From Cruorifilaria tuberocauda (Eukaryota > Nematoda > Chromadorea > Rhabditida > Onchocercidae): a stretch of DNA of 64,000 bases. The translations under genes were made by a program, and so were the position numbers. This document shows positions 11,371 through 27,900 of the stretch, piece after piece (position 1 is the stretch's first letter; each line of letters begins with the position of its first letter). The stretch spans positions 62,001 through 126,000 of the forward strand of contig JABVXU010000001.1 in the NCBI GenBank assembly GCA_013365365.1. Reading direction: 5' to 3'. The notes beneath the pieces are model-generated. The model worked only from the letters and a program-made list of their open reading frames with translations, did not search any database and was not told where the DNA came from.

Positions 11371-14160
11371 GCTTGTATGATGTCCTCTTTAATGAGTTAA
11401 GAAAGGAATGAGTGTGTGGCCAGCGCTTGGTCCCTTCTGCAAGGTAGCCTTTTATGTTACTCCATATTGTCTCGCTTCCGTAATGCATTTTCCTTCAAAA
11501 TGAACGTTCATGATTTCTTAGCGGAGAAAGATTTGTCGTTTTTGGTAAATTCATCTGGAGGCGATATCAAGAATTTTATTAGGAGAGAAACAAATGATAT
11601 GCTGTAAAATGCGAGATATGAAAAATCTCATGAATATCGTAGAACCCATGAACCACGAGTAATTTCATGTGCTACGACAGCGATATTGGAACGTAATTGA
11701 AGCATTTTGAAGACGAAGCTTAGTACATATACTATATTATCCGGACAGCAATGATCAATATAATATGTTTTCAATTTTAAAATATTGAGATTCTTTTTAT
11801 ATTCCGAAATAATGAAACTCTCGAAATTGCATTCTCCAGTCCACGTTCCAATGGAAAAGATGGTTGAAGATTGGTAGTTATGTCTCAAAATTTAGAAAGT
11901 TTTAGTTCTGGTAATTTCGGCAATAGATTTTTGGCTCTGCTTCTTGTTTTATAGTAGTATGAAGAAAGGCTTTTAAATAGTTGCTTACATTTTGTCTTAT
12001 AACTGAAAGAAGGTGTGAAGCACTCCATTGGGAAAAAAAACACTTCCTTTTTTATTAATAGTTTCTGCTTTATATTCGCATCATTTTATTGCGTTGTTTC
12101 AGGCTGCCATTCCCGCTCTCTCTACGTCTGCTTCTACCTGTTTAGTGTGCGCTAGACCGATAAGTTTTTATCCACGAAGACTTATTTGCGAGTTTCTTTC
12201 ATAGCTCTAGGACTGTTTTATTGGATAACAAAATTTCTCGAGCACTTCATAATGATGTGGAAGTTAGAGAAATTAGCTAGTGTCGTTATACTATGGCAAG
12301 ACATGTATTCTATGTATGCTTTGAAGGGGCATTTCAACCTTTTTTCAATATTCGGTTGCATCGACTAAAGTAACTGAAAGTTTGAATTTTCAATGCTTTG
12401 TAACTATTTCAATTTTGTTTATAGTGATTTTTCAAATCTCTCTATCCGATTCGATTTATCATAATAAATCAGATACATTTCACCAGATATCAAGTGCATT
12501 AAAAAATATCTTGAATGATACAAATGGTTCTTCATGGTCAATAACTTAATTTTAGTATGTTTTAGGGTGGTGTTTCTCGTTGATTATTTTACTGTGCAAT
12601 GTGTTAGACTTAAGAATATCTATGTTTGAGAGTGAGAAGCATTTTTTGATTGATTTTACGAAGACTGCTCTCATTGCTTTATTCTTTTAGCATGTTTTGT
12701 CACTGCTGTGGGACACTGTGCCTATCTTTCGTTTGACAAAGATATCCATGCGTTCAGCGTTTGTTGACACAACTCTCGGTCACCTGATAAGAAATCTTTC
12801 ACTCTTACATTTAACCGATACTCAATACTACATGTCGCGTTATACAACCCACATATCAAATTTGATTCATCGTTTTTGCAGAAAAGATTCATTTTGGACA
12901 CACTCCTTGTAATTTGCTTTGGATGCCAAACTTTACCTTACGTTTTGGCAGGTATTATTCAAAGTTTTTTCTTCCATCAGAAAAAGTTACAGTAAATTAT
13001 CAGGGTTGTGTATTTTTTGCAAAAATTCTTTTACAATAACTGTAATGAATGTAGTTGATGAAGTTATCAAAGAGAATTAAGTTGAATAGTGTAAAAAAAA
13101 GCTTGCTTTTCATTACTCGACTCCACTTCAAAAAATTTAGAGGAGGTGGTGGTTGGAAATTATATATTCCAAAGATGACGAGTCTTTTCAAATATTGAGA
13201 TAAGCATGAATGTTATAGAATAAATAAAAATTAAATAAAAGTCCCAGGAATTGAAAACTTGGAAGATTGACTTGTTTTTCTAAACAATTTGAATTTTTCA
13301 TGTTATTTAATGATGAAAAAAGAGCCTAATAGCTTATACTCTTTTACGAAATGAGAATTGTGTTCCATAACTTCTCAGTTGCATTCTGATATGCTTCATT
13401 TATGCTAATTTGTCTGTGAGCTATATGTTTTGGCTTCTGCATTTGTTAATTTAATGCGGAAATAGTGAAAAATGCACAATTTTTTATCGAACGAACAATT
13501 ATTTTAAAATTGGGAAGGTTTGCAATCAAGGTGGTTTCACAGTGCGTTAAGGATGACGAAATTGCTCTAATTTTTTGACATGTAGAAGTTCATACTTTTG
13601 GTTGCTATCCTTCCAAATATAGACAGCTGCAATTACGTTTTTTAAATTGGTTCCTCAGTATAGTATCATCACACTGTTGTGTCATACAGTTACATGAGGC
13701 TGATATTTTATTGTTTAATTTATTTGCAAAAGTACATTTATTATATTTATTCTGTGTTAAATAAAATTTCTTAATTATTTAATGACTAAAAAGTCAAACT
13801 TTTTAACAACTGTAGAATGGTTGAGAAATTTAAGTCTTTCAGTGCTTGTTGTTTAATCGATTTTGCCTTCAGTTGCCCACGTAGGCATTATCATGCATAA
13901 TAATTGCTGCTAAACCGTAAGAAATTTCAGTTTCTGCGTGGCAAATTGTCTTGTTGAGCCAAGTGTTTACGGACAATATCGAGAAAGCTGCTGTGGTGTG
14001 CTTTACTGAAACAAGAGCGTCTACGCTTTTAAGCAAAATTATTGTTACTGGTGGTGATTTTACGTGGTTTTCCCATCAATCAATTTAGTTGCTTCCTCTC
14101 ACGGACTTGATCTCGTCGCATCTTCTCGGTGCATTCCACGCTTTCTCGTCCTTTTTTCTT
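11371..14160. other. Upstream region of calmodulin, no gene seen
   Basis: AT-rich with short unsupported open frames. Around 12104 a good acceptor (TTGTTTCAG) precedes a GC-richer pyrimidine stretch that might be a leader exon. I could not connect it to any coding exon. Confidence 0.4.
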
Positions 14161-14170
14161 GATTCTTCAG
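14153..14170 (+). promoter_or_regulatory. Candidate SL trans-splice acceptor of calmodulin
   Basis: A pyrimidine tract ending in GATTCTTCAG sits 16 nt before the calmodulin ATG at 14187. No upstream coding exon is possible for calmodulin, whose N-terminus is complete, so a spliced-leader acceptor (or acceptor of a leader intron) is the natural reading. Confidence 0.6.
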
Positions 14171-14186
14171 ATACTTCCACAAACTA

Positions 14187-17463
<3,277 letters not shown>

Positions 17464-18606
17464 ATTCGTATGACAAGCAGAATTGTGAGATCGACCAATA
17501 TCGTATTCATCCATTCATCAGCAAAATAGAGAGCACAAGTTTTTTATTTGCTGTCATAGAAAATCGTTCGCGTCATATTTATATTTTGAAAAAATTCATG
17601 AAAGCCTACGTACTGTGGAATTATTTTATCATCAATATTATTATGCAGAATCATGTTTTTACATTTTTTACATTTCTGTTTCCAAGGACATGAAATTTCT
17701 CGCTTTTTTGTGTTCACAGAAATTCATTGTTTCTCCAAGACTTGAAAAATGATATGCGATGCTCGCAAAAATAACTTTCCAACTCTGTGAATTTCACCGA
17801 CTCTTTAAGATTGTTCCATATATGACTTTCAGCAAATGTCCAGTTTTTGGGTGGAGATTTTCGCATTTTTTGGATAACTGTCATAAGTACCCTCTCACAG
17901 TGGAATTGACATAATCTTTATATTTTGGAAATCAAACTCATGCATTCCCAGTAGTGCACGAATTAATGTTTCTATCGTTTCCAAGAATGCTTTTTATTTA
18001 TTTTTCTCAATTTTCATGTTTTCTTTATATATTTGGACAACAGTTCTTGCTTCTTGATAAAATGTGTTCGTTCGTTCTGAATATTTTTTTTTCGGAATGT
18101 TCACGAAGAAAGTTTGAAAGAAGGCGGTAATTGGGAAGGGGAGTTATATTTTAAAGGTATATCGGTGGATGATATTTAAAATAACTGTTAATGATGATAA
18201 TGAGTAATGTTTGCCAAAACAGATATGACTGATAGAGATATTTTACTGAAATATTTCTCAGGATATGTTCAGAAAATGCAAGTTTTCTGAAGCATATCTT
18301 AATCTTCTGAAGGATACTTGGAGTCAAGGTGCTTCGTGATGATCGTTGATTAGGGGATGAGTCTTGATTCCATTCACTTTAACGGCTTTTGGTTTGAAGT
18401 GGGGACAGTCGATTTTGACGTTGATTCTCCTCGATTCTTTTGGACTCTTGATAAGCACTTTCAATTTCAACACCACTCCATTCAAACTTTCAAAATTGTT
18501 CACATGAACCTGAGGAGAGCTGAAGGCTTATTTGATTCTGTGCGATTACTACTCAATACTCAATTACTAAACATTAGTTCACCATTTTCTTTAAAAACTA
18601 TTAAAG

Positions 18607-18612
18607 AATAAA
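18607..18612 (+). terminator. Candidate poly(A) signal of calmodulin
   Basis: AATAAA, about 1.1 kb past the calmodulin stop. Nothing else in 17464-18743 looks coding, so this stretch is read as 3' UTR and spacer between convergent genes. Confidence 0.35.
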
Positions 18613-18743
18613 ACTCAAGAACTGATCTGGCTTCCTTCTCATTGAATCTGCCATGATTACACAGTTTCCCTTTCTTCTATGCTACAACCTTCCTCCTTTG
18701 TTATTATAACTCTCCTAATATTGTCAGATTCACTTATTCGTGC

Positions 18744-20632
18744 TTAATCAAGTTGTTCTTTAAGAAATCCAAAAATCGTTATTAAATGTTGATCCATTTT
18801 AATGCTGCAACCACTGATAATCCTTACAATGCCCGGTATAACAATGGTACCATCGGGTTTCATAGCTGGTGCCAACTGATTTCCCCTATTTTGCATAAAA
18901 TTATAATCTTCAATAAGTGACTCGTTTCCGCTTGTCGATGATTCATCAATAGTTGAAAATTTAAGATCTATCATCTCACTACTGATCAATGTTTCTGGTG
19001 ACTGAGTTATCGATGATACATTTATCTGTGATGATGTATCTCTGAAATGTTTAGCGCCTCATTCATAGTTGAAAGCCGTAAACATGTAAAGTAAATGAGC
19101 TTATCCCCATAAGCAATAAATAGTTGACTGAAATGACAAACATTAAAAGTTTATCGGAAATCTTGAAAATGTTCATTTTTTTTTCACTTTCATCCGCTCT
19201 CTATTCTCTCGTTAGGAAAAAGTTGACGTAATCTTTATTTTTATATTGTGAAGACCGAAATTCTGTAAGGGAAATTAATACGTGGCATCTTGGGCAAAAT
19301 TTTCTTTCATAGGAAATTGCTGTTGTATTTCTACATCATCATCGCTATCAATATTAGCTGGTGTAGAACTGAACTCGGATAGATTTTCTCCTCTTTTGTT
19401 TAGATGCATTTCACAGAAATCTTGTCTAAAATTATTTAAATCTTCCTCAAAAAGTCTTAGTTTTTTCAATCGCTATATTAAATTTTAGGCAATTTATTTT
19501 AGTCTTAATGATTTCGATTACTATTCTAAAATTCTGCATTTCTTTTATCATTACTGAATGTTTTTACATCGGGTACCATAAAAGACTGATATGATTAATG
19601 CTGAACCGAGTAACTTCTCACTTCCCCTTTCATATTTCCAAACTTGAATTTCGGTCTACCTGTAAGATTGAATAATGCTTTCAGTGGCCAGTGCATTGTC
19701 ATCTCTTGGAATACGTTGCATTGTACTGTTAGTGGAACATCCTAGTGAACTTCTGCCGGCCACATGTCTATCCAATTTCAATTCATTTAGCCTGGATTCA
19801 AAAATTTAATGTAAAATTTAAATTTAAACCTTACTAAGAGGTAAATAATTCATATTGTTATAGTTACCTTCTGGCCTCATTATTCATAATGAAGCGTTTC
19901 AGCTCTTTTCGATTTAATTCAATAAAGCCACCATCTGAGGGCCAAATCTCTCGCGCAATCTAAAGAAAAATTCCATATCCATTCATTTAAAATCCAGATA
20001 TTTGTTAATTTAAATATTTTAAAATAAAACTTATGAAGGCTTATTATGAATATGTCAGATAATTTTGATAATTCCACCACCATATTACGTCCATCGCATT
20101 TGAAAAATCGATCGCAGCACAGATATTGCACTCCCGGTCTTTCATTTAATAATAATGATGTTGAAATTTCAGAACCCTTTATTACGGGGCGTCCTTCTTC
20201 TGAAATAAACGGAAATGTTGATCTGAGAGGTGAATCATTAGAAAATAGTTTCTTGCCTTCCAGCTTTTCCTCATCTGTAATATGTCGGTAATGTCGTCTT
20301 CTGGAATCTTCTATCCGATTTGAATCCTGTACTGATGTCATCATTTTGACTCCATATTGAGGAAGTTGTTTCAGCGCCTATAGCGATTAAACTTCTTTTT
20401 GCGATTTATTTTAAAAATCTACTTAGTTTGTGAAATAGAAACATTTTTACTTCTTTCTCAATTTTTCATAAATTAGATCTTTTGATGAAGTTAGATTACA
20501 ATTACCATTTCAGCTTTACTGATAACATCGAAAAGCAACCGCTCTACTCTGGTTGTCACTTCTGCCGGGCCACATAGTGCATCAATACGAGATTCGCTTG
20601 AGCTAGCCAGCTCTGCCAGTTTCGCAGCCTCA
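18744..20632 (-). CDS. Unrecognised multi-exon protein
   Basis: Six exon-like blocks on the minus strand: 20632-20506, 20377-20031, 19959-19868, 19791-19660, 19472-19282 and 19041-18744 (stop). Each is bounded by plausible splice signals. The product would be hydrophilic and Ser/Asp/Glu-rich, with a conserved-looking core (RPGVQYLCCDRFFKCDG; REIWPSDGGFIELNRKELKR) and a C-terminus reading MKPDGTIVIPGIVRIISGC. No signal peptide or membrane segment is seen. I recognise no domain. Joins A-B, C-D and E-F keep phase, but B to C and D to E each need one extra base, so either small exons are missed, the assembly has indels, or the gene is decaying. The 5' end is not found: the first block starts at a weak acceptor and overlaps no ATG. 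It converges on calmodulin and is divergent from the phosphatase at 20878. Confidence 0.5.
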
Positions 20633-20851
20633 CTCCAAGTTTAATATAATGAGCAATGCAGCTTCACTTTCCTCAGTTTTATTTATAAGGACAAATTAAA
20701 AATCTAATTCAGAATTAGTATTGTCCATTAATGTCTTTTATGGATTATTCCAAAATATGCAATGCTGCATATTTTAGAAAAAACATGCAATTTTTTTAAA
20801 TCTTTGAAAAATGGAATAATCCTGATATCCATTCATTTTCCACTATTCCAC

Positions 20852-20859
20852 TTTTTTAG
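20852..20859 (+). promoter_or_regulatory. Candidate trans-splice acceptor of the phosphatase pseudogene
   Basis: TTTTTTAG ends here, 18 nt before an ATG at 20878 whose 43-nt exon closes with a clean GTGAGT donor. Confidence 0.4.
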
Positions 20860-23364
20860 AAGAACAACATAAATAAAATGGAACGTAAAGAAGTATTAGA
20901 TGCGAAAGAAAGTTGTCAAGGTGAGTCTCGCCTCAAAAACTTCATCTGAGAACATCAGTAAATTTATCCATATTTAAGCATTCTGATTTCAAGCAGTCTT
21001 TTTGAAGCTTCATGAAAAACAATTTTAAGGACTAAAAATCCATCTATGTTAAAATTAATCTGATGTTCCGTTGCGGAGGAAATGAAAGCACTCCGCATTT
21101 ATGATGAACTGAGATAATGAATGGATGAATAACTGTTACTAAATCTAATCAAATAACAAATTAAGCATCAAAAATAGGAAGGATTCAAGCTGAAACGGTG
21201 AAAACATCAATAACAATGATAAATGGTCCAATTCATGCATATCAAATGCAGTCTCAAAACACTTGATGAATCTGAAAAAGAAAAAAATTTCACTTCCCTG
21301 ATTTTAGTTTGAAATTTATAGAAAATTTGATTCGTTTCCAGAATGTGCATCGTTACATCCTACATTGTTTTCCTATTTGGATCATGATACCGTCTATTTG
21401 AGCAGTTCATCTCACTGATCCAAGATCAATTTTTCCTGATCTTATGAGAATATTTTTAGTTTGCTAAAATCTTTAACATTCCTTATAATATTTCGCTAAC
21501 TTCATTCTATTTTAACATCTACAATTCTCAACAGCAGAATGAAGTCCTGCATAAGTGTATCTTGTGGTTATAGATGATTATAACTCCTTCTAAATCTAAA
21601 ATATATTGATAAAATAGAGTAAAGTTAGCTTAATCCCTTTTTAATTTATCAACATACTTAATGACTCAATTTCGATTATTGAATACAAACTTTTTTTTAA
21701 ATCTAATTCAAATGATGAAGAAAACGAAGGAATATGAGATGCTTAGATTTAGATGAGAGTAACAATACGTATAAATTTTAATTAAATGTTCAATTTGCAC
21801 TTTTTGTAGTGTGAAAAATCAGAGAAAAAAAGTGCACAGTAGAATGAATAAATTAGCAATATTGGGAAGAACTATGATAAGTGATATTGCGATATTAGCA
21901 ACTGATGAATTCATCGAAAGATCGTGTACCGCTGCTACGAATAATCACATTATATCACAGTGATCTTTATTCATTTGAATTACTTTTCTTTAAGAAATTA
22001 TTTGTTAAATTCATTGTAAAACAGTACGACAACTTGTTTAGGGGGTGGAACGTTTACGACAAGAATTTGCGAATTTAAAAGACTACATTCCATCATGTTT
22101 TTTCTACAATCATTGCGCAGCCAATATGAACAAAAATCGTTATAAGGATGTTGTATGTTTGGATTCGACTCGAGTGGCACAAACCTAAATGTGCCACCAG
22201 AATTTGATTATATTCATGCTAATTGGATTAAATTGTGGGGTGTTGATTGTATTTTCATAGCTACTCAGGTCACATTCTCATAAATTTTCACTCCCTTTTT
22301 TTATTTAGTTTGAGGAGTGAATTTCATTTAAACATCCATCACACTGAAGAATTTAAATTAAGTTTAAGAAAATTACAGTTAGGCTCTTCTTTATTCACAA
22401 GATCCACTTGAATGCACAATAAGCGATTTTTGGCGCATGATATATGAAGAAGTGACGACAATATTGATGCTCTCGAAAGCGATTGACATTAACAGACAAT
22501 AACAACAAAATGTACTCAGTATTGGCCTCAACAAAGTGATAATTGAAAAAGCATGGTTGTTTGCTCGTTAGTAATATAAAGGTTTAAATGTTTTTGACAG
22601 TTTATCATCTAAATTAGAATGATGAAAAAGAATATCGATAGGATGTGGGACAGTAATTGGAAAATACTGGAAGAAAACTTTTTAGTCCCGCATTTGAAAT
22701 CGAAAATCTGCAAATATTAAAAAATTTTTGCATATATTTAATAGGAAATAACCCAAGTTCTTTTTATGCCTTTTTTCAAAAAAAGTAAATTTATTTGAAC
22801 TGGATCTTTCATGAACAATTCCAACTGCGTAAATTAGCTTTTACCAGATGTTAAAGCATAAATTAAATTTAAGTAGAAAAGTGCGAAAAATTTATAAAAA
22901 ATACGATAGAAGTGTTTCGTGAAAATTGTTTGTACTCAGTGAAACTACAATTAATTCAAACAATAGACTAGTCAGATTACAGCGTACTACAAAATGGCAT
23001 GGGCATATTGCAAATGCTAAAACTCATTCAACAGGTTTGTCGAAAAACTCATTTTTAAGTTTGATATTCTAATGTGTTACAGTTTTTTTTTAATTTTCGC
23101 AGAATTATATTTATACAACACAAGACTATATAAATTAACAGGGTAGACCATGTGTAGTGCATTGTTCCGCGGGAATAGGAAGAACGGGAACTGTGATTTC
23201 TATAGAAGCATGTGTCGGTGATTTCCTTCAACCGCGACAAGATTTAAGTTGTTCCTTTCTAGACGAGAGTATTCTTTCTTTCCTGTTATTGTCGTCGATC
23301 TTCTTTGACCGTGACAGTCTTTCTTTATATTCGTAAGTAAGCAAACTGCTGGCCTTTATGTCAG

Positions 23365-23643
23365 GCAGATGTGATTGCTGATACTTTGGGTGTACCTCAA
23401 ACTCAAGCTTGGGTAATTAAACCTTTATTAAACAAACTTGATGCATACGATAATACAACGCTACATTAACTTCAACAATTTCACAATATTCGGAAGAGTT
23501 TCAAAACGATAACGATATCAGTTATACCAGGAGAGAAGGAATTGATTTTACCCAGTGTTAATCAGCCGCACGCCTTAAGACAAATTCTAGCAATGTCACG
23601 AGGTTGGGACTTTTATTTATCCTGGAGGAGAGAGGATCCTTGA
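23365..23643 (+). pseudogene. Unidentified coding-like remnant inside the phosphatase intron
   Basis: After an acceptor-like TTTATGTCAG, one plus-strand frame runs for about 92 codons interrupted by a single TAA at about 23467, then ends at TGA 23641-23643. It reads ADVIADTLGVPQTQAWVIK before the stop, and SVIPGEKELILPSVNQPHAL and RQILAMSRGWDFYLSW after it. This looks like protein rather than noise, but it matches nothing in the PTP fold and I do not recognise it. It overlaps the SL1-like sequence on the other strand, so at least one of the two readings may be coincidence. Confidence 0.3.
23402..23423 (-). other. SL1-leader-like sequence
   Basis: Read on the minus strand, these 22 bases match the nematode SL1 leader at 21 positions. 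The first sixteen, GGTTTAATTACCCAAG, are identical, and the only difference is C for T right after them. The hexamer TTTGAG, which ends authentic SL1, follows immediately and is itself followed by GT. No Sm site or clear snRNA-like stems were found downstream, so this is not obviously a working SL RNA gene. Confidence 0.45.
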
Positions 23644-23781
23644 AGTTTGAGGATGACCGTTAAAGTCGTATAATTTGACCTTATAACAGTAATTAAAAAC
23701 AAATCCTCGAAGTTTGAAGATTACCGTTAAAGTCGTATAATGTCGTATAATTTGACCTTATAACATTAATTAGAAACAAAT
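23636..23781 (+). repeat. Two-copy tandem repeat
   Basis: A unit of about 67 bp starting ATCCTNGAAGTTTGA occurs twice head to tail (from 23636 and from about 23703) with a few substitutions. The second copy contains an extra internal duplication of GTCGTATAAT. It directly follows the coding-like remnant. Confidence 0.8.
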
Positions 23782-24981
23782 GATGGCGTTAACAAAGCTT
23801 GTAAAACCTCAACATACATTTAGCTTACAATATCAAATCCAGAACAAGGGATTTCATCGACACAGTTTATAGACATGGAGCTAACAATGCTAATTTGAAG
23901 AACAAAGGATTTCGTTATCCTTCATTTCCTCGCTTTTCCAGCGACAGCATGTTTGCAGCGTCTTTGGAAAGGATATCGTTTAAACGTAAGCATATTTCCT
24001 CTTGAGTATTCATCACATTGATCAGATTGTTCAATTCAGCAATATATAATACAATAATACAAAGACATGTAAATTTTTTTTATAGCAATATATTCAAACA
24101 ATTAGATTAAATTATTATTAATGATTTGAACATAGTTCTTAACTTGGCTTTATGAAATTCAATGTAGCACAACAGTAACTCTTACTCTTAATTTCAGATA
24201 TCCAAAATGTTAAAAGACTAAGAGAATGTCGTGCATCCAGCATTCAAACAGAAGGCCAATATATTCTTGTACACTTTACAGTTCTCTATTACATCAGTGT
24301 ACGTTATTACGTTTCAATTCCTCATTTTCCAGTTAATGAAATGAAAAAAATCCACCGATTTCCATTGGTTTTTTACTTCATTTCATACTTTGCTCAATAA
24401 AAGTTTCTAACATTTATCGACTGTACTCTGCCAAGAGGAGAAGTTCACATGACGAAATCCTTTAGCTGAACGAAGAAATTTCAAAAATTTCTAACTTGCA
24501 TGAATCCCAACAATGGCTTTCTTTTTTCCAGGCCAAATTACCCAAACACCGCGAAGCGGTACTGAAATTTCAGAATGCTTTCGAAGCAGTCAAGCTTTTA
24601 TGGACAACATCATTTCTTCGCTTTCACAGTTAATATGCACAAAAATAAATGTAACTGTCGATCACAGCTGAGCCAGTAAACAGTTTTAATTTCATGTTTT
24701 TCTGTATTTGATTAAAAAAAGAATTCATAAAGATTGAAGAATTTCAATTTAGAAATTGAGAAACCTGTAAGTTGAAAAAACGAAAGACGAAAAATGGGAT
24801 AAATATAATTTTAATATAAAATCTTAGTGTAATGATGAAAGTAAACTAGCATGAAGTTTTCCCTGATTGAAACTTCTCGAAATGCTTAAAACGTGTGAAT
24901 TATTAACATCTGTCAGATCAGAAGGATTAATGTTTATTGGGGGGAATGAATTGCACAAAAGGATGATGTGAAAAGTTTTCA

Positions 24982-27900
24982 TTATTTTTCCCTTCCTTTC
25001 ACTGTCATCAATGCGCTTGCTTTTATCTCTTTGATACGATCCTTCGCATCCTAAATAAGGTGTAGCATTGGAAAAGAAATCAGGAAATCATTTTTGATTT
25101 CATTGATCTCAAAACACATCGCTGTTAGCACTAATGAAACGTTCGTCAGAGTAGAACTTTCCTAAATTTGATTTGAGCCAAGTCATATAAAAATCATTGA
25201 ACTAAATTTATAATTGAAAATGAAAGATTATTAACAGTTGAATGGCATCAGACAAACCTCATAAGTACTCCAACCGCCCAACGATGCAATACGAAAAGCG
25301 AGTGCAAAAAGGACAAAAAATGAAATTGGATCGGAAAATGCGCCTGGACGGATGCGCACCAAATGCCTTGCCAAATATTCTACATCGAAGCATTCACGAC
25401 GTTCAATTTGCTTCATCAATATGGTCGCTACCCAAACGACACATGTTCTGAAAATATATTTTAGTAAGGGAAGAAATCGAATGCTTATACAAGAGAACCA
25501 GTTTGCATGTAAATGCGCATACAATAAAGAGTAGAATAAGGATGGGGATTAGATAAGTTCATATGTGATAAACATATCTATAATATTATACATTTTTCTT
25601 CTCTTGTCTTTTTTTCTTTTGAAAACATCAGCAGAATCATTGTATTTTAATCTGAATCAAGTATATAAAATAAATCTTAGTACCTATTTAATCCAGCAAA
25701 ACCTTGAAGCACAACTGGTGGAATGTAATCGTCAGCTGCTCGTTTAATAATTTGTATTTCCTTACTTGCAAGTGTTTTTATGAATGGTCCTAATTGATCC
25801 AAATCTGGCCAGGTATCATTTGACCAATTAGTTATATGAAATATTGTTACCTAAACTAAAAAAATGACAAAGGTATTTATTTATTTTATAGTACTGGAAA
25901 ATTCAACTCACACAGTTGTTGCAGTAGTACAAGATTATATTCTACTATCTTGATGAAGTCCAGTCGAAGAGTCCAATTTCAACCTTTTTCATCACAGCTC
26001 ATCCAATTCTACGCAGAAACTAGGATAACAGTTCGATTCAATTATGCTTCATTTTATTAAACTTTTCAATGCAACATGTTGTTTCAATTAAATAATTGAC
26101 CCCTTCATAATTTTTTCTTGTACATGCAAAATCTGAGAATATGAAATACTTGAAAAAGACTGACATGTCTTGGTTTGCTGTCATCATCAGTGGCGGCAGT
26201 GTCCATTGAGCCATCTGTTTTTGGCGCAACTTTTCCGGCATTATCGTCAGCAACGAAATGTGCTGAGAGCGAAAGGTCGTATATTATGAAACCTTTTTCA
26301 TCTTTCTTTTTAACTAATTTTATTGTAAATCGTTTTTGCTGTAAATGAATAATTCGTAAATGGAACACTAGTCGGATTATAAGAACGCAAGATTTCAAAA
26401 TGGAAAATTTGATTCAAATTGAAATTAAGATCATTAGGAATACAAGATTATTTCAAAGCTTCTTTTTATTAAAATTTGTGCATTAAGTTTTTCTCTTATT
26501 AATCCTTCCTTTTTCCTATTTTTTCTACTGAATACGGCCTTATAATTTCTTAACATTATCAGAAAAAATGATATGTAGCGGTCATAAAATAAAGTATTTT
26601 AGATTTCGAATTTAGCAAAAAGAATTACAAGCAGATATGAAACGAATTCTTAAGGATAAGTTTATCATCAACTTACACCGATTTCCATTTTTGTATCCGG
26701 TTTTAATGGCCAGTACTGATAGCACTTTCCCGCTACGTCATCTTCCTCTGTCATCTGAGATTGCTCCATCACGCAAACGATCAATTTGCAACCATCCTTC
26801 ATAGTTAATTTCAAAATATTTCAGCAACAAATAATAAATAATGAGAAATGTGAAGTAATCATTTGCCCAATAGCTTGTGATAAAGATAAAAGGTTACATG
26901 ACACCAAAAACATTGATTTTTTCACTGAAAACACTACGTCTTCAGAAATAATTTTCTTCCATTCACTCAAATGATTCGTCTTTTAGTTATTAAAAATGCA
27001 GTAAATAATACCTGCCAAATCATTCGCCAGAAATCAACTGTTGTTTCTTTGGTTGGCGCTTGGATAATAATATAATCTTCACGATTAAAGCTGGCATATG
27101 TTGCAGGCAAATAATCACTATCTTCTGTTGTTTTTGAACTTAGTTTCACGCGTTTTTTCTCAAGTAACGGAACCGGAACGCGGTTTTTTTTCTAAAAAAC
27201 GAATAAATCTAGATAAAAGTTAGAATATACTTAGCAATATAGAGTGGTTGATTGGAAACTGTTTTCGCATTGAGGTTTTGCCAAATGTTACTTCTGAAGC
27301 TGACATACGTTTTAATTCTTTAAGCTGCGAATAAATTAACTAAATTAAGGTATAATTTAACACTTCCAACATTTCTTTCAGTATGCATTGGGATATATTT
27401 TATTGTGTGCTTTTATTCGTTTCTTAATAAAATGATTTTTAATGATGGAACACCGAAGTGAATAGTATCACATAGCGATTACGGAGCTATTCAAGATTGG
27501 GAAATTGAAAATTAAGAGTTAAAAGTCTCTTCAAAAGTTCAAAATAAATAATTCCTTGTAATCTTCATAGATTATTTTTATTGAAAATTAATAGCTTCTT
27601 TTCCTGATTTATTGAATATGATGTTTATATCCATAAAGCAAATTAGTATAAGCTTTTTTTAATTATCAAAATAGTGTAAAATAGGTCTTCAATCTTATGC
27701 TCAAATAACATCGAATTGTAATTTTCTTGTTGTTCTCTGAAAGTTTTTTTAGGAAGCGAAATCGTTTTTGAGCTAATTGTGGAAGCCATAGTAGAATTAC
27801 TATAAACGATACTGGGCATAAACCGATCTTATTAAATAATATTAACAAAACAGCTAAGGGCTAAAATTTAAGTGAATTTTTGATCAATAAGCAACTATCA

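Larger units (their letters stand above)
20878..24633 (+). pseudogene. Broken non-receptor protein tyrosine phosphatase
   Basis: Order of recognisable pieces: first exon 20878-20920 (MERKEVLDAKESCQ); 22042 onward GVERLRQEFANLKDY and NRYKDVVCLDSTRV; EFDYIHANWIKLWG; DCIFIATQ to about 22269; 22402 onward TISDFWRMIYEE and CTQYWPQ; 22976-23034 NGMGILQMLKLIQQ; 23142 onward with an intact HCSAGIGRTG loop at 23160-23189; 24198 onward RLRECRASSIQTEGQY; final exon 24532-24633. These follow the PTP fold in order. It is broken by a frame change before LNVPPEF (read through it gives TAA at 22186), a stop and shift between DINRQ and CTQYWPQ near 22497, and loss of the WPD loop (only DYSVLQ is left). The last exon ends cleanly in TAA. 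The intron before the RLREC exon holds foreign-looking sequence. Such small PTPs are abundant in nematode sperm. Confidence 0.85.

Noticed and set aside
10752..11400. Several overlapping open frames on both strands, including a hydrophobic 90-residue frame and a 148-residue frame
   Set aside because: They follow from the C/T-rich composition: all phases are open and the residues are those expected of TTC/TCT/CTC triplets. No recognisable domain.
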